64,000 nucleotides of DNA, taken from NCBI GenBank assembly GCA_949361645.1, contig OX442417.1, positions 9,716,309 to 9,780,308 on the forward strand. The letters run 5' to 3'. Origin of the DNA: Spongilla lacustris (lineage: Eukaryota; Porifera; Demospongiae; Spongillida; Spongillidae). Below are positions 1-11,800 of this stretch, piece after piece (the first letter of the stretch is position 1; every line of letters begins with the position of its first letter). The notes beneath the pieces are model-generated. The model saw only the letters and a program-made list of their open reading frames with translations, searched no databases and was not told the DNA's origin. The position numbers and the translations under genes are program-made.

Positions 1-1203
1 TGAAATTTAAAGTTATTAGCACTTGGCTGCAAACAGTACTCAAATTGTATCTCAATGATAGTCGAAATGTTCAAGGTACTTAGGTACGTAAGCTAGAGCA
101 GTGATCATATACATGTAACTCATATAGATTTATGATCTCTGGCTAGAGCATGTGGCGCTTTCACCATTTAAAAGTTCTAAAAGCTGGATTTCATGGCGCA
201 TTCAGATTATTTTACCTCCTTGGCTGGTTGGAAATCTATAGTACGGAGATCTTAGTGTGGGATGGTCATTCTGCAATCCACTGGGCCCAAAGACACCACC
301 TTCTTCCTGACAGCAAGAACAATTGCCCACGTTGTGGAAGGGATATGAATGTTGTATAGAGAGTGTCAAGAAAGTGGCGTTGACCTAGTAAAGGGTGTCG
401 GAATGAGGTATCTTTGCGTGTCAGAATATTTGTAATTTGTTGAGTTATAGCAACTGTAACACTGATCATAGGCCCTACCTTTAGTAATCTCGTAGTGACA
501 TTATTATCTGTGCAGCCAACAAAAAAAACCTACCACGATCATTTTAGAGGTCCACCTGCTGGCACGCGAGTACTACGGATTTTCCCGTATATCAAAATGA
601 CAGAATGTTTCGGCTAGTTGGGCGTAGCCCAATTGTACTAGTACACGCGTAACCAGACCTGCCAACCCTCATGCATTCGCCGTGAGACTCACGCATTTGA
701 CGTCTCTCTCACAATTGAAATTTATATATCTCACGCCCGAAAGTATTCGAACTCACGCACAATAAATTCACAGCAAAATTGTAACGCAGGCTGCACTCAT
801 ATACGCATCATTAGGCCTCCCCCCCCTCGCTCGTATATTTGGGCTAACGCAAGGGGACCCTTTACCCCCCCGCTCGTACCCCCCCTCGCTCGCATGTTTG
901 GGGTAGGATCGAATCATTAATTATTTATAATCACACGCTTTACTCGCCTCGCTCTAACTCTGCAAAACTAAATTTCGGGCGTTCAATAAAACCACAAATT
1001 CCCGCTTCACGACGAATCTGGGAGATGCCGTTCCACTGCCGATTGTAGTTGCGGCGCCAAATCGACTCATTGATTCGCTGCGGCACCGCCAACCATCCAC
1101 TGAAGGTTGTCTAATATGTCTACGTAAATCTTCATGTTTTGTATTTTGGCGGGTTGGCAACCTGCGATCTAGGATAACCGATTTTGTGAGACCGTCACTT
1201 CAG
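1..1203. other. Non-coding stretch, no gene recognised
   Basis: Only short chance frames are seen. Two C-rich blocks with the word CTCGCTCG lie at about 820-900. No splice-flanked coding block, RNA gene or clear repeat boundary was found. Confidence 0.4.
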
Positions 1204-1624
1204 CAGGGGCGGATACAGGATTTTGTGTTAGGGGGGGCATATAGGGATGGGAATGGGGGCGTGCCCCTCCGAACTTGCCAGGTTGTCTGGGAAAGCGCAG
1301 TAAGCACCATCATCTACGCCCCAAACCCTAGCCACTGGTTTTTTATTTTTATTTTTGCACTTTTGGAAGTTATAAAACAGGTATTCACAGATACAAATGA
1401 TTAAAGATACCTATAACAGTCACACTTCACAAATAGGGTCAATTTAAAGCATCCTCCGAGGGTATTTTCGACTATAGCTGTCAATGATAGCATCAATATT
1501 AAGTTCAATATCTTAATTTGTGCACATACAATAACATTAACGCATTAAATCTGTCTTCTCCCATAGTGCTGAGATAGACATTTTTAAAAAATTCTCAAAA
1601 AGGAATTAGCTCTTTCCACTTTTT

Positions 1625-1668
1625 CGTACATTGCGAATTTCAATTGAAATTGAAATTCGCAATGTACG
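1625..1668. repeat. 44-bp near-perfect palindrome
   Basis: The segment starts CGTACATTGCGAATTTC and ends with its reverse complement. It can fold into one hairpin and runs straight into the 24-bp tandem array, which begins with the same GTACGAA word. Confidence 0.7.
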
Positions 1669-1895
1669 AATGAACGCTGAACGAATGTACGAACTGAATG
1701 TACGAACTAAACGCTGCACGCTGAACGAATGTACGAACTGAACGCTGAACGAATGTACGAACTGAACCCTGTACGAATGTACGAACTGAACGCTGAACGA
1801 ATGTACGAACTGAACGCTGAACGAATCTACGAACTGAACGCTGAACGAATGTACGAACTGAACGCTGAACGAATGTACGAATTGAACGCTCAAAA
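1666..1895. repeat. 24-bp minisatellite inside the MITE
   Basis: About nine copies of a 24-bp unit built from GTACGAACTGAACGCTGAAC plus GAAT, with a few substitutions. 24 bp is a multiple of three and stop-free on both strands, so long repetitive frames (MYELNAER repeats on plus) appear by chance. I do not regard them as a gene. Confidence 0.8.
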
Positions 1896-2069
1896 GCACA
1901 ATATAAAAAGTGCCACATGTCAGGGGTGATACTTAGCACGTACAACAAGAGCTAAAACAGTCCGGCGCTGATGACATGTAATTAAATTCATTTACAATAG
2001 ACAGGAGGCGTATCCTTATTAGTTATGGGGGGCATAGGCCGGGTTTGCCCCCCCCTGTATCCGCCACTG

Positions 2070-3048
2070 ACTTGTCGCAGGCACTGGTTACTAAATTGAT
2101 CCCCTAGTCTCGTACCCAGACTACAAACAGACCGCGCTACCGGACATTTATTAAAAGTTCACTACCCAGGATCTGACACGCAAAATCGTTCATTGTTGCC
2201 ATAAGCTATAAGTAGGTACCGGCATATTTCACGTACGAGTACCGAAATATTGGTGATCCAATATTAAGTAAAAATTGTGACGCGGGTTGCAAATTGTTCA
2301 GGTGCATTAAATTCGAGTAAAAGCTGGTTTGTGTTCGTTTGATGGCTGTCGTGGACTGTTTCTGGATTTATCGGTATGTCGATACATTGTCTATGCTATG
2401 ACACAGCTCTGGTTTATTTGAAACGTTTTGTTCAAAATTTCTGGCGCGTAGAAAAAATATGTACCCTTTAGGTTTGGTAGAACTTTTTTGTCTTTAGAGG
2501 TACCGGGAAACCGATCAGATTTAGGTACTCCCCAGGTCTTAATCTATATGGATTTCAAATTTCACGAACTTTGGTTGATGCCCAAAGCGTCATCCAACAG
2601 CCTATGTGTTTAAATATGGCACGTGCTATTCATGAAGCCAACTGACGTCAAACGTTATTAGGTGGTTAAGCACTGCCCATAAAACATAGTTTTGCAACTT
2701 TTTAAGAACATTTCTTACCTTTGAGTACCGTATTGCAATAACAAAGTTTAACTCTAAATAAAGACTACCATTATTTTCGAGGTACCGTAAAAAGAAGCAT
2801 TTCTAAACGCAGTTTTGCTATAAATCTACATACTATGAAAATACCTTAATTTTTGGGCGATGCCCAAGGCATACCCCAGATTTTCTCAGGTAGTGACTCG
2901 TCCCCAGATATCATATTGTACATTGCCGCGAAAATGGAACTAACGCATGACTGTGCAACTTTCCAGTGTGCTTACAGCCCTACATGTAACCCTTTTAAGA
3001 TGTTAGCATGCTGCAACGATCTGTTAGTGTGTCTTTTTCCAAATTAGG
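2070..3048. other. Non-coding stretch upstream of a decayed gene
   Basis: AT-rich with only short frames. The word GGTACC or GTACCG recurs (about 2213, 2500, 2783). No supported gene. Confidence 0.35.
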
Positions 3049-4275
3049 ATGAAGACTGCAGAAGATTTTAAGAAGTTGATTGAAGGTTTTAGTGGTGATA
3101 TCAGTGCAGACAATGCACTACAGGTTTCAGCAATAAGAAATGGCTTGGTAGTGCACATATATACAAACATAATGCAGCAAAGCATTTTTAAAACTGCCAA
3201 AATGGTGGCTTTTATTCATGAAGGAGTATGTGGGAATATTAATGAAGCTCATGGTGAGAATAAAAATTATGAAGAGCATCTTGAAAGCGTTTGGGAAGAT
3301 ATTGTTAATCTATTAGAGGATGAGTTTTCACTTCCTATTCAAACCACTGCTATACCATCTGTGTACTTATACTTGTCAAACCTCTTTGAAATTAAGAACT
3401 CCTTGCAAGAAATGTGGAATAAAGAGACAAAAACTAAGAGAATTACTCATTTCAAAGCGGATGCTCAGTCGCAAGTATCAAACTGTTATAAGTAAGCAAC
3501 ATGACAATCGTAAACTTAGACAAGCTTTGCCGGAGCAGATTGAAAGAAATTTGCATGCACATTTTAAAAAGGAGATAAATCAAAAAGATGCCACTTTGAA
3601 GCGGTTGGCAAATGAAAACTTATTATTAAAAAACACAGGTAATTTGCATAAAATAGCTTCATTAAAACATTCTTAGGTGAAAATGAGGTCTGCTCATAGG
3701 AAACGTGAAAAGTAAAGAGTGTGCTCTGAAGAGAAGTAATGCCATTATAAGTAAGAAGGTCCGCAATCTTGAGTTGGAAAATGAAGCATTAAGGGCTAAT
3801 GTGGATTAGAACCACAATTTAGCACAATGCATCAGTACTAGACAAGACAAAAAAACTTACAGTACAGCATGTCGTAAAACAATATTCTTGCCTTCAGTAT
3901 CAGGTGCCTGTATCAAGTGTATGTAATGTTATACATGTATAAGCCGTTCTTGAGCACCTTGGAAATGTAACTGTAGATTGCCTTCCTGATCCTCAAACAG
4001 TTAGTTACTTTGCCTATGAATTAGGCATATTAAAAGCTGGTGAAATATTGTATGATAATGATAATGTAACCCTTTCATGGGATTCAATATCTGTGGAGGG
4101 ACGTCATATTAATGAAGTTCATATCAGCATTGCAACAGTTACTCCCACTTCCTATGTGCTACAATTAGGTATGATTATGCTTCCACGACCCCATATTCAG
4201 ACCTGTTTTAATGTTATTGTAAGTTCATACTGCTACTTATTGGAAACGAGGAAGCAGTCAAGAAGATGGAGATGA
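3049..4275 (+). pseudogene. Decayed transposon-type gene, unidentified family
   Basis: Plus-strand coding-like pieces follow each other with broken frames. The first, from 3049, has 148 codons and starts MKTAEDFKKLIEGFSGD. A Lys/Glu-rich helical piece lies in the next frame (about 3500-3676), then a coiled-coil-like piece near 3720-3800. A last piece at about 4040-4190 contains LSWDSISVEGRHINEVHIS. That last segment resembles a block (acidic, then WD, then EG-H-NEVH) that I associate with repeat-encoded proteins of invertebrate genomes. I cannot name the superfamily. The several frame breaks argue for a dead copy. Confidence 0.4.
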
Positions 4276-5063
4276 TGTTTCAATGACGCTATATGAATTC
4301 TTAGTTGACTATATCACAGATGACTTGTACATTAGTGAAATTGATGTATAACACTATTCTATACTTCTTATGTGTGTGCAAGACTTGTAAAAAAAATTTG
4401 GTGTGATTATATTATAGATTGTAGTTGCTATAGCGAAGAGAACAAAAACCGTCACAATTTTTTATGCGCTACCGCATGGATTGCCATAGCCGCAAAATCC
4501 GATGTTTGGATCGCTATAACTTTTTCACTGCTTATGCAAATGCCACGTTTCACATATCATTTTAATTCATTTAATCTGCTCTTTAAGGCAGTACCAAACT
4601 TGGTGCAAAATATTGCGTTTGAAAAAAATTTACCCGTACCTACTATAAGGTACACTATGTAGTAAGAGCCCCGTCACCACGGCGCCCTTTCTCTTCCCCC
4701 GCCTACTAAATAGCTGGGGACGCCGCTCTCTACACACAAGAAAGACTTTTCTAATCTTGGACACATGACTATACATATAAAGACATCTATCTATAACTCG
4801 CCCAAGTTACCATGCACTTACACGCACGGACTTTAAGGATTTATTCATAACTGAAGGACTGTAAAACATTATGACTCATATTTCTAAAACATTCCAGACC
4901 CTCTGTCTGTGCAAGGGTATGCAACGCTGGTCTACTTTCCACATGCACCATGCCGTTTGATGAAACCCAAACCAAATCAAGAATCACTTGAGGATATGTG
5001 GTTTCAATGTGTTCCCAGCACAGCTAAATATTAGAACCACAGCATCCAATTGACATTATTTAA
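4276..5063. other. Non-coding stretch
   Basis: A 96-codon frame at 4372-4662 has no recognisable domain and AT-biased composition. Nothing else can be supported. Confidence 0.3.
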
Positions 5064-5330
5064 CATGAAGTTGGATTATGGTGGGGATAAGGAGCCAAAC
5101 TACACCTGGGAGACATTGTCTCTGCAGCTGCTGATGTCCTAGAAACAGACATGTCATCAGGTTTATAATAATGCATTTAATTCACTAACTATGGCTGTGC
5201 ATTGACAATGATTGGTCTGATCGCATCCTGATGACATGTCTTTTTATAGGACATCAGCAGCTTGCAGAGACAACAACATCCCAGGTGTAGTTTGGCTCAT
5301 TATCCCCACCCTAATCCAACTTCATGATGT
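5064..5330. mobile_element. Foldback MITE, about 267 bp
   Basis: The left arm begins CATGAAGTTGGATTATGGTG. The right arm ends with the reverse complement of nearly the same sequence (CACCCTAATCCAACTTCATG). The arms are about 100 bp and about 90% alike, around a 65-bp loop. There is no coding capacity, which is typical of a non-autonomous hairpin element. The terminal target duplication is unclear. Confidence 0.65.
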
Positions 5331-5826
5331 GAAGCCAAGCAGTGTATTCATACCTAGTGGTTAAATCATCAATATTAAGCATTACTGGGTCAAAGGAAAC
5401 ACACTGTGAGGCCTCCATCTAACGTTTTCTAAGGGTTCATACCAAGCCACCATCTGAGTGCTGTTAGGAAGTCATTTTGATCAAGGAGTAAGTTCATACA
5501 GAGTCATAAAAACCAAGCCATTGAACATGGCTTTATAGGCAGAAAACATGAAGTTCAACTGCCTCTTCATTACCTTATCAACAAAAGCTAAAGAAACAAG
5601 AAAGCACTTATCAAATGACTCCAAAGGTGCAGAAGAACACTGATTGTGTATCTGCCTGTCAGCAAAGACCTATGAAGGATGGGGCACCAAAACTACATGT
5701 ACATGTATATATCCTAGATTTATATCACATGGCTGATGACTGTGTATTGTTGCAAATGCGTGCTTATGAAATATGGAAAATATAAATAATTTCAAGGCTA
5801 TTCACAATAAAGAGTACTTTTTTTAA
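5331..5826. other. Non-coding, 3' side of the NLR gene
   Basis: No convincing exon on either strand. If the tentative last NLR exon is right, this would be its 3' untranslated and downstream region. No clear AATAAA was found on the minus strand. Confidence 0.3.
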
Positions 5827-5896
5827 TCAAGTACTTTGGAGAAAATGAAAAACAGCTACTGAATTGATTGAGGCTGTAAGAATTTTTTCTTTCAGA
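5827..5896 (-). CDS. Tentative last exon of the NLR gene
   Basis: An acceptor CACTTGCAG precedes a phase-2 compatible frame of 22 codons ending in TGA (after joining: S-LKEKILTASINS...). A second acceptor (CTTACAG) just downstream opens another frame that also stops quickly. Neither tail looks like a leucine-rich repeat, so this exon is only a candidate. Confidence 0.25.
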
Positions 5897-8800
5897 CTGC
5901 AAGTGAAATCATTCTTGTACATGTGTAGTACTATGTTAATGTTTATACCTTGCAATATTCTTGAAGTGGTACTATAATAACATGTGCAAACATAATACTT
6001 ACCTCAGCTTTTCTATGAAGGGTATCTTCATAATAAATCTCTTCAGAGCCAACAACTTATCAGCATCATGTAGATCATCTCTAATGCTGAAATATAAAAC
6101 ATCATTGCAAAACATATCACACATAACACCACTTACATTAAATTTGTCACTTTATTCAATGTAGCAGACATGAGATTTTGTGTGATAATATCCAGTCCCT
6201 CAGTAGCTAGTTGACACTCCAATGTGATATTGGTTACAATGTCACTTGCAATGGCCAGACAATGTCCTATTGCACAATAATCAGTCAATTTTAATGTCTC
6301 ATTTCTAATTGTTAGCTCCCCTTGAGCTTTACTGAACAGTTCTCTGCATCTTTGGCTGTTTTGAGACTCAAATATGCAATGTAATGCATTGAGGTTAACC
6401 TTCTTTTCAAATGAAAACTGTCCCAGTAGTGCATTGTCCAATACTGCCTTCCACTGGTCCACATTTTCAAGCTTTGTCAAACCACAATAGAACTTTAGGA
6501 CCACACCCATATGAGGGCTCACTGAGTGCTCCTTAACAGCTGCAAGCTGCTCCTCAGGACCAAGTATGCTCATGTGGTAGGCAGCCAAGAACTCCTGGTT
6601 GGTCAGGTGGGGAAAACTGTATGCAGTTTCTGAGCACTCTACTCCATCCTTTTCATCCACTATCAGAAGACCTAAGGTCTCCACTTCAGTGGCACTGACA
6701 CCATCTGCTATATCGTATTGTGACACATCAGTCCTTGAAGCAGCCGTCCTATTGTAGGCCAACTTGCATATCTTTTTTAATATTGCAGCTTCAGGCTCTG
6801 GCACACCTCCTAGTCCAATCACTTTCTGATTTCTTCCTTTCTTGTCATAATATCGTCGTAGAGTCATGATGGTAAACTGAGTGTATACTTCAGTTTCAGT
6901 TTTGGGCAGTGGTGTGGAGGCTTTACGATTGTCATATAGAAAGATAACCATGACAAGATGAAGTGGAAGGTAGCACATATGTCTTATGCTTTGGTGCTCT
7001 TTGAGGTATGCTTTCACCTCTCCTGCTTTGGTGATGTCATCTGCATAGCTTCTATCTATGTACTCCATCACATGCTGCTCCAGGAACCCAAGCACTTCAG
7101 CTCTGATTGTGACACTCTTCCTGAGGTCAATAGAAGCATTGGGCCTGGAGGTTATAAAAATCAGTGAGCTTTGAAGTTCTACTCCTCTGAGTAATTGTTC
7201 AAACCAGGAACATCCTGATGTGGTGAATGGGGCAGAGTACTCATCTAACCCATCAAATATGAAGCAGATATCTTCACCAAAGTTACTGATTATATCACTT
7301 GCCAACCTTTGCATACGAAAAGTTTCTAAAATGGAGTTGAGGTCTTCTATTGGTCTTGAATAAAATTTACGAAGAGAAACAAGGAAAAGATATTTCACTG
7401 TGCCTAGAATCTTTCCTTCACTCCAATCTCTGCTCAGCTTCTTCACTAATGTGGTCTTTCCACATCCTGGTCTTCCTTCAAGTAATATTCTGGTACCAGG
7501 TTTAACATTTTCCATTGCTCCAAATAGTATGTTGTAGTCCACTGCTTCTTTTGTTTCAATAATGTCATCTGCAGATCCTCGAATGGTTTCCAAATAAAAT
7601 TTGGGTTTCTGAGGGTGTTGTTCTGTTGTATCTTTAACTAGTGCTAGATTGATGAAAGTAAACTTTGGAACAGGAGGCCAGTCTGGTGCCACTGGATTAT
7701 TTCTTGTGTACTGATTCTTTAAAGCTTTTTGACATTTATCTACAAAAACAATACATGTAATCAAGTGCTTTTGGGAAATAACTCTAATCACACTTATATG
7801 TAGACCGTATGTGTGCAGCAATGCTCACAAAAAGAAATGTTTTGCTTCTTTTGTGAATAGTTCATAATTGGATGGTCAATTTAAACTCTAAACTGAGATT
7901 TTTTAAATAATGGTTTGAATTGGATAACCTTTTGCATGTAATAAGTTTGCAATTTTAAATGACTAAATTTTGCAATTTTAAATGACTAATTTTAATTTAG
8001 GCACAGAGTACATGACTCATGAGGACTAACTAATATGAAGCATATATCTTTACCAACGTTACTAAATAGATAGGTCCTTTTCTGCTTTAAATTGTATCAA
8101 GACACTGCATTGGTCTACAACAGCTCAGGGAAAGCTTGAAAACATGTTAATGTTAGGTTCAAGAATGTGTGGCTCAATGTAAAGGGAACATACATGACTA
8201 TGAAAACATCATCGATGATATGGAGAAAAATTAAAATTAAGTCCAACAGAGAAATTATAACTTAGAAAAGTGCTTTTAAGTTGAAGAATGAATGACACAC
8301 TAAGTGGTATACAGAATTTCAATTGTAATTAAAGTTTCAGTTTTGCCATCCTCAAGCTCTCACATTAAATGGAGGAGTGTACATTTGGACACAGTTGATA
8401 AATAGGACCCCTATAAAAACAAGACCTTTTTCATTATTATTACTATCATACATATATATCTCCCACCATTCATATGAATTGTGTCAGCTTCCTCTTCTCA
8501 TGCTACCTTGGGTGGGAGTAATACCAACTGTAGCTTTAGGTTTAGCTTAGCCACATGGTTCATCCTATTATCTCAATTAAGGGAGAAACCATATGCCTTT
8601 ATAAAAGCGGGGGAGGTGGTTAACTCGGTTAACTTTGGAACTTCAGAATGATGTAAATGTTGTTGTTAAATTAGTTTTACACACAAGATCGTAACAATAT
8701 ACATGCACAATCAAAGCGGGCACCAACACCATGGAAAAGGTATTGTGTGTATATAGACGTTATCGTGTATACGTGTGTATAACATCTCAATACGCAGTGT

Positions 8801-11800
8801 TATACACCATTAATTGATGTTATACACAGTGCAAACAGCTGACAGGGTGCCAAAAATAGCTATTAGGTGTCGCCAATTATCACATTGCCCACCCGCAAAG
8901 AATGCATGACATCACCTGAAAGGGGCTCAACATTCAGTTTGATTGCATATTGACCATATGGCTTCAGAGCTACATGTATGATGTGTTAACAGGCTCAGTT
9001 GTCCTACATGGTTAGTGCATGTACATGTACATGTTACATGGTACACAAATAAAGTGCATATATGATATTTTCGTTTTAGCAAATCTGACATTTATACCCT
9101 GGGTGAAGGGTGGTGAGGATGGAGGAGGAGGTGGAGGAAGAGGGAGGAATTAGATTCTAAAAACAAGGGGAGAGGGAGGGGGTGGAAGGCTGGATCCTGT
9201 GGTTGTGTAAATGTAGCAAATGTATACAATTAAACTATATGTAAATGACACCACATTGTACATGTATGTATTGTTGAGAACTCTAAAAATAGATTTTAAA
9301 TGACAGCCATCACCAAATGCCTTCATAACGATTCATGTGATATTTTGCGCACGCACACACACAAGCACACACGCAGGTACATGTAAATATTTTTGCTACT
9401 GTAAATCTATTTTGATGAAAATGAAGGCCTGTTGCAGCAAGCTTAAATAAGCATAAGAGAACCATAAGCTAGATACATTCATGATGAATCCCTGGCAGCT
9501 AAGCTTCTTTTAAATTGATTAATTTAGGGTACTCAAAACCTGCTAGCTGCTGTGCAATTCTATTGATGCATTTCTTGAGGTTCAAAGATATTGGTGATTT
9601 TCAATTGCAGTTGCATAACAGATAGGTCCTTTTCGAAATTCTGCTCTAAAAAGTACTGTACATTGGACTACAACAGCTTATGAAAAGCTTGAAAATGTGC
9701 TAATGTTACATAACATTCCCTTTTTGCTATCACTGATGCGATTCAATAATCAATCAGTTTAATTTGCATGCTGTTCATCTGAGATATTCAAAGTCGGCAC
9801 AGTAACTCTGTGATGCATAATTTTAGTTCAGTAAAAAGTAATGTAACATTGGAGAGATCACAGAAGTAAATAATATCTTAAATAACAGTACAGATCTATA
9901 TTATTTAGCAAAACTACCTGCCTGAACTTGCTATATGGACCATCGTATTGCAAAAGCTACCACACATGGTAACTGCTACATGGAGATTAACTGCCACCAC
10001 ATCACACTACACCAGACAGTACTTAAAACAGTGTAATTGGTGCAGTGAGGATGTCCAGGTTAGGCAGAAAAGAGCACCTCACATCAGGTGAGAATGACCT
10101 TCCTGCTGAATAGCTCACTCTGAACTGATTCAGCCAAGAGGGTACCATACTATAGATGATCCGATTCCCTTCGCATTAAGACACCTAAGATGGCAGCTCA
10201 GGGGAAAATGTAGCACACTAATCAAGGACTGCTTGCATGTAGATAATGTTAGAGGTGTTCCTCCTGTACAACCAAATCTTTATCCATCCAGACCACAGTC
10301 TGAGGTGGATCCAGGATTTTGGGAAGGGTAATAACTATATTCACATGTGGGGGATGGTACGAGAGGGGGTGTGCCTCTTTACTTTTCCTTTTTACTTTTG
10401 CATTTATTTAGCATCAAGATAAACATACTTTTGACAGCAATGTCAATTCATAACTACCTACGGCATCACCGTCATGATATAAGCACATCTTGCTCATTTT
10501 ATGACTTGTTAGATCCTTAAATTTTTTACATTTGAATCGTCTAAATAAATTTTTAATGATTAATTTTCATTTGTCAGATAGAATGTACATGTACATGTAT
10601 GTAAAGATTAGCCCCCTGACATGACTCATGGATGAGGATTGACATGCTGCAGTTATGAAGGACAAAGGCTGCACTTTTTAGGTTCAAGAATGAGTGGCTC
10701 AATTATTATTTTTATAAAGTAATTTGGGAGTTGCTACATCGTCCAAATACCAGGCTTGAAGGAGGATTTCAGCACACTGCATCTGCATCCAGGTATACTG
10801 GAGGGGGCGTGTATCTTTTTTATACATTTGTGTAACAGTAGTGATAACAACTTAACATTGATAACTACCAACGACATCACCATCATTATAAGCATGAAGC
10901 ATGATATTTGGATTGATTAATAGAAGCCTGTGTGGCCGATAGACTCACTGCTAGAGCAATTACACAAAGCCGGTGTGAACGCATGCTGGTCTAAATGACA
11001 GATACGACACAGAGTTCTTCTTGATGGGTGGTACATGCAGCTTGATTGCCCTAAACAAAGTCTAGATTACCTGACATCAGGCCCATTGCCATGGGGGAGA
11101 CAATGAGGAGGCTGACAGGTGTGCCTTGGTGAAGGAAAGGGCAGCTGAGTTCTTCCATAGATATTGTACAGAATAATAATATTATTCCGTATAATATCTA
11201 TGGTTCTTCCAAACCCTGCAGCTGGGTGTGGCCTGTTGTGCAGTGGCAAGGACTGCTTGCCAGGTGACAATATTAAAAGTGTTCCTCAATTCCACCCTAT
11301 GCATCACCCATCCAGTGCTCCTCAATGCCGGCATCCCCTGAGAGCATGGACCACCTTCTCTGCCACTGCATCTCAGGCCACACCCAGCTACAGGGATTGG
11401 AACCTGGATATTTATTTTCCCATATAACTTAATAACGAAGACAATAATTTGTATTCTTATTATCATAACTACCTGCAGCAGGATACAACATGTATATAAA
11501 AAGTTTGAACTCTCATCTGCCATACTTTGTTCGATGTCATGCATGTAACATACAGGAGCAGTACCAGGACAATGCAACCAAGTAAATGTTGCACTAATAC
11601 ATGTAAGTAGCTAGCAATTATGTCATATAGCACTCCCATAAGATGATATAAGATAACATACCTTCCTGGGCAGGCACTGGATTGGTTGGTATAGATTGAG
11701 GTGGAGCTGTGGAGACAAAGAATGTGCTATAGGTGGACATCTGCAGACATTCCGGTATATCTTAGCTACGTACATTGTGTACATGTACAAAATTAACCAA

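Larger units (their letters stand above)
1204..2069. mobile_element. hAT-like MITE, non-autonomous
   Basis: The left end reads CAGGGGCGGATACAGGA. The right end, read on the minus strand, is CAGTGGCGGATACAGG followed by a G run. The inverted ends of about 16 bp, the G/C runs just inside them and the lack of any transposase frame fit a non-autonomous DNA element. CAG(T/G)GGCGGAT(C/A)CAGG ends are common on animal hAT-like MITEs. A clean 8-bp target duplication is not seen; only ACTT is shared by the flanks. The left half is also recognisable near 25.25 kb, so it is a family. The interior holds a palindrome and a 24-bp tandem array. Confidence 0.6.
7740..11661. other. NLR intron with repeats
   Basis: No additional splice-flanked exon was recognised. 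The intron holds a duplicated 90-bp block (8068-8160 and 9620-9712), purine-rich GGAGGAGG at about 9115-9185, hAT-like remnants (10308-10905) and a 46-bp palindromic insertion (11157-11202). Confidence 0.5.

Noticed and set aside
1606..1948. Repetitive frames with MYELNAER or VQFVHSFS repeats
   Set aside because: By-product of a stop-free 24-bp tandem array inside a MITE; the repeat reads open on both strands.
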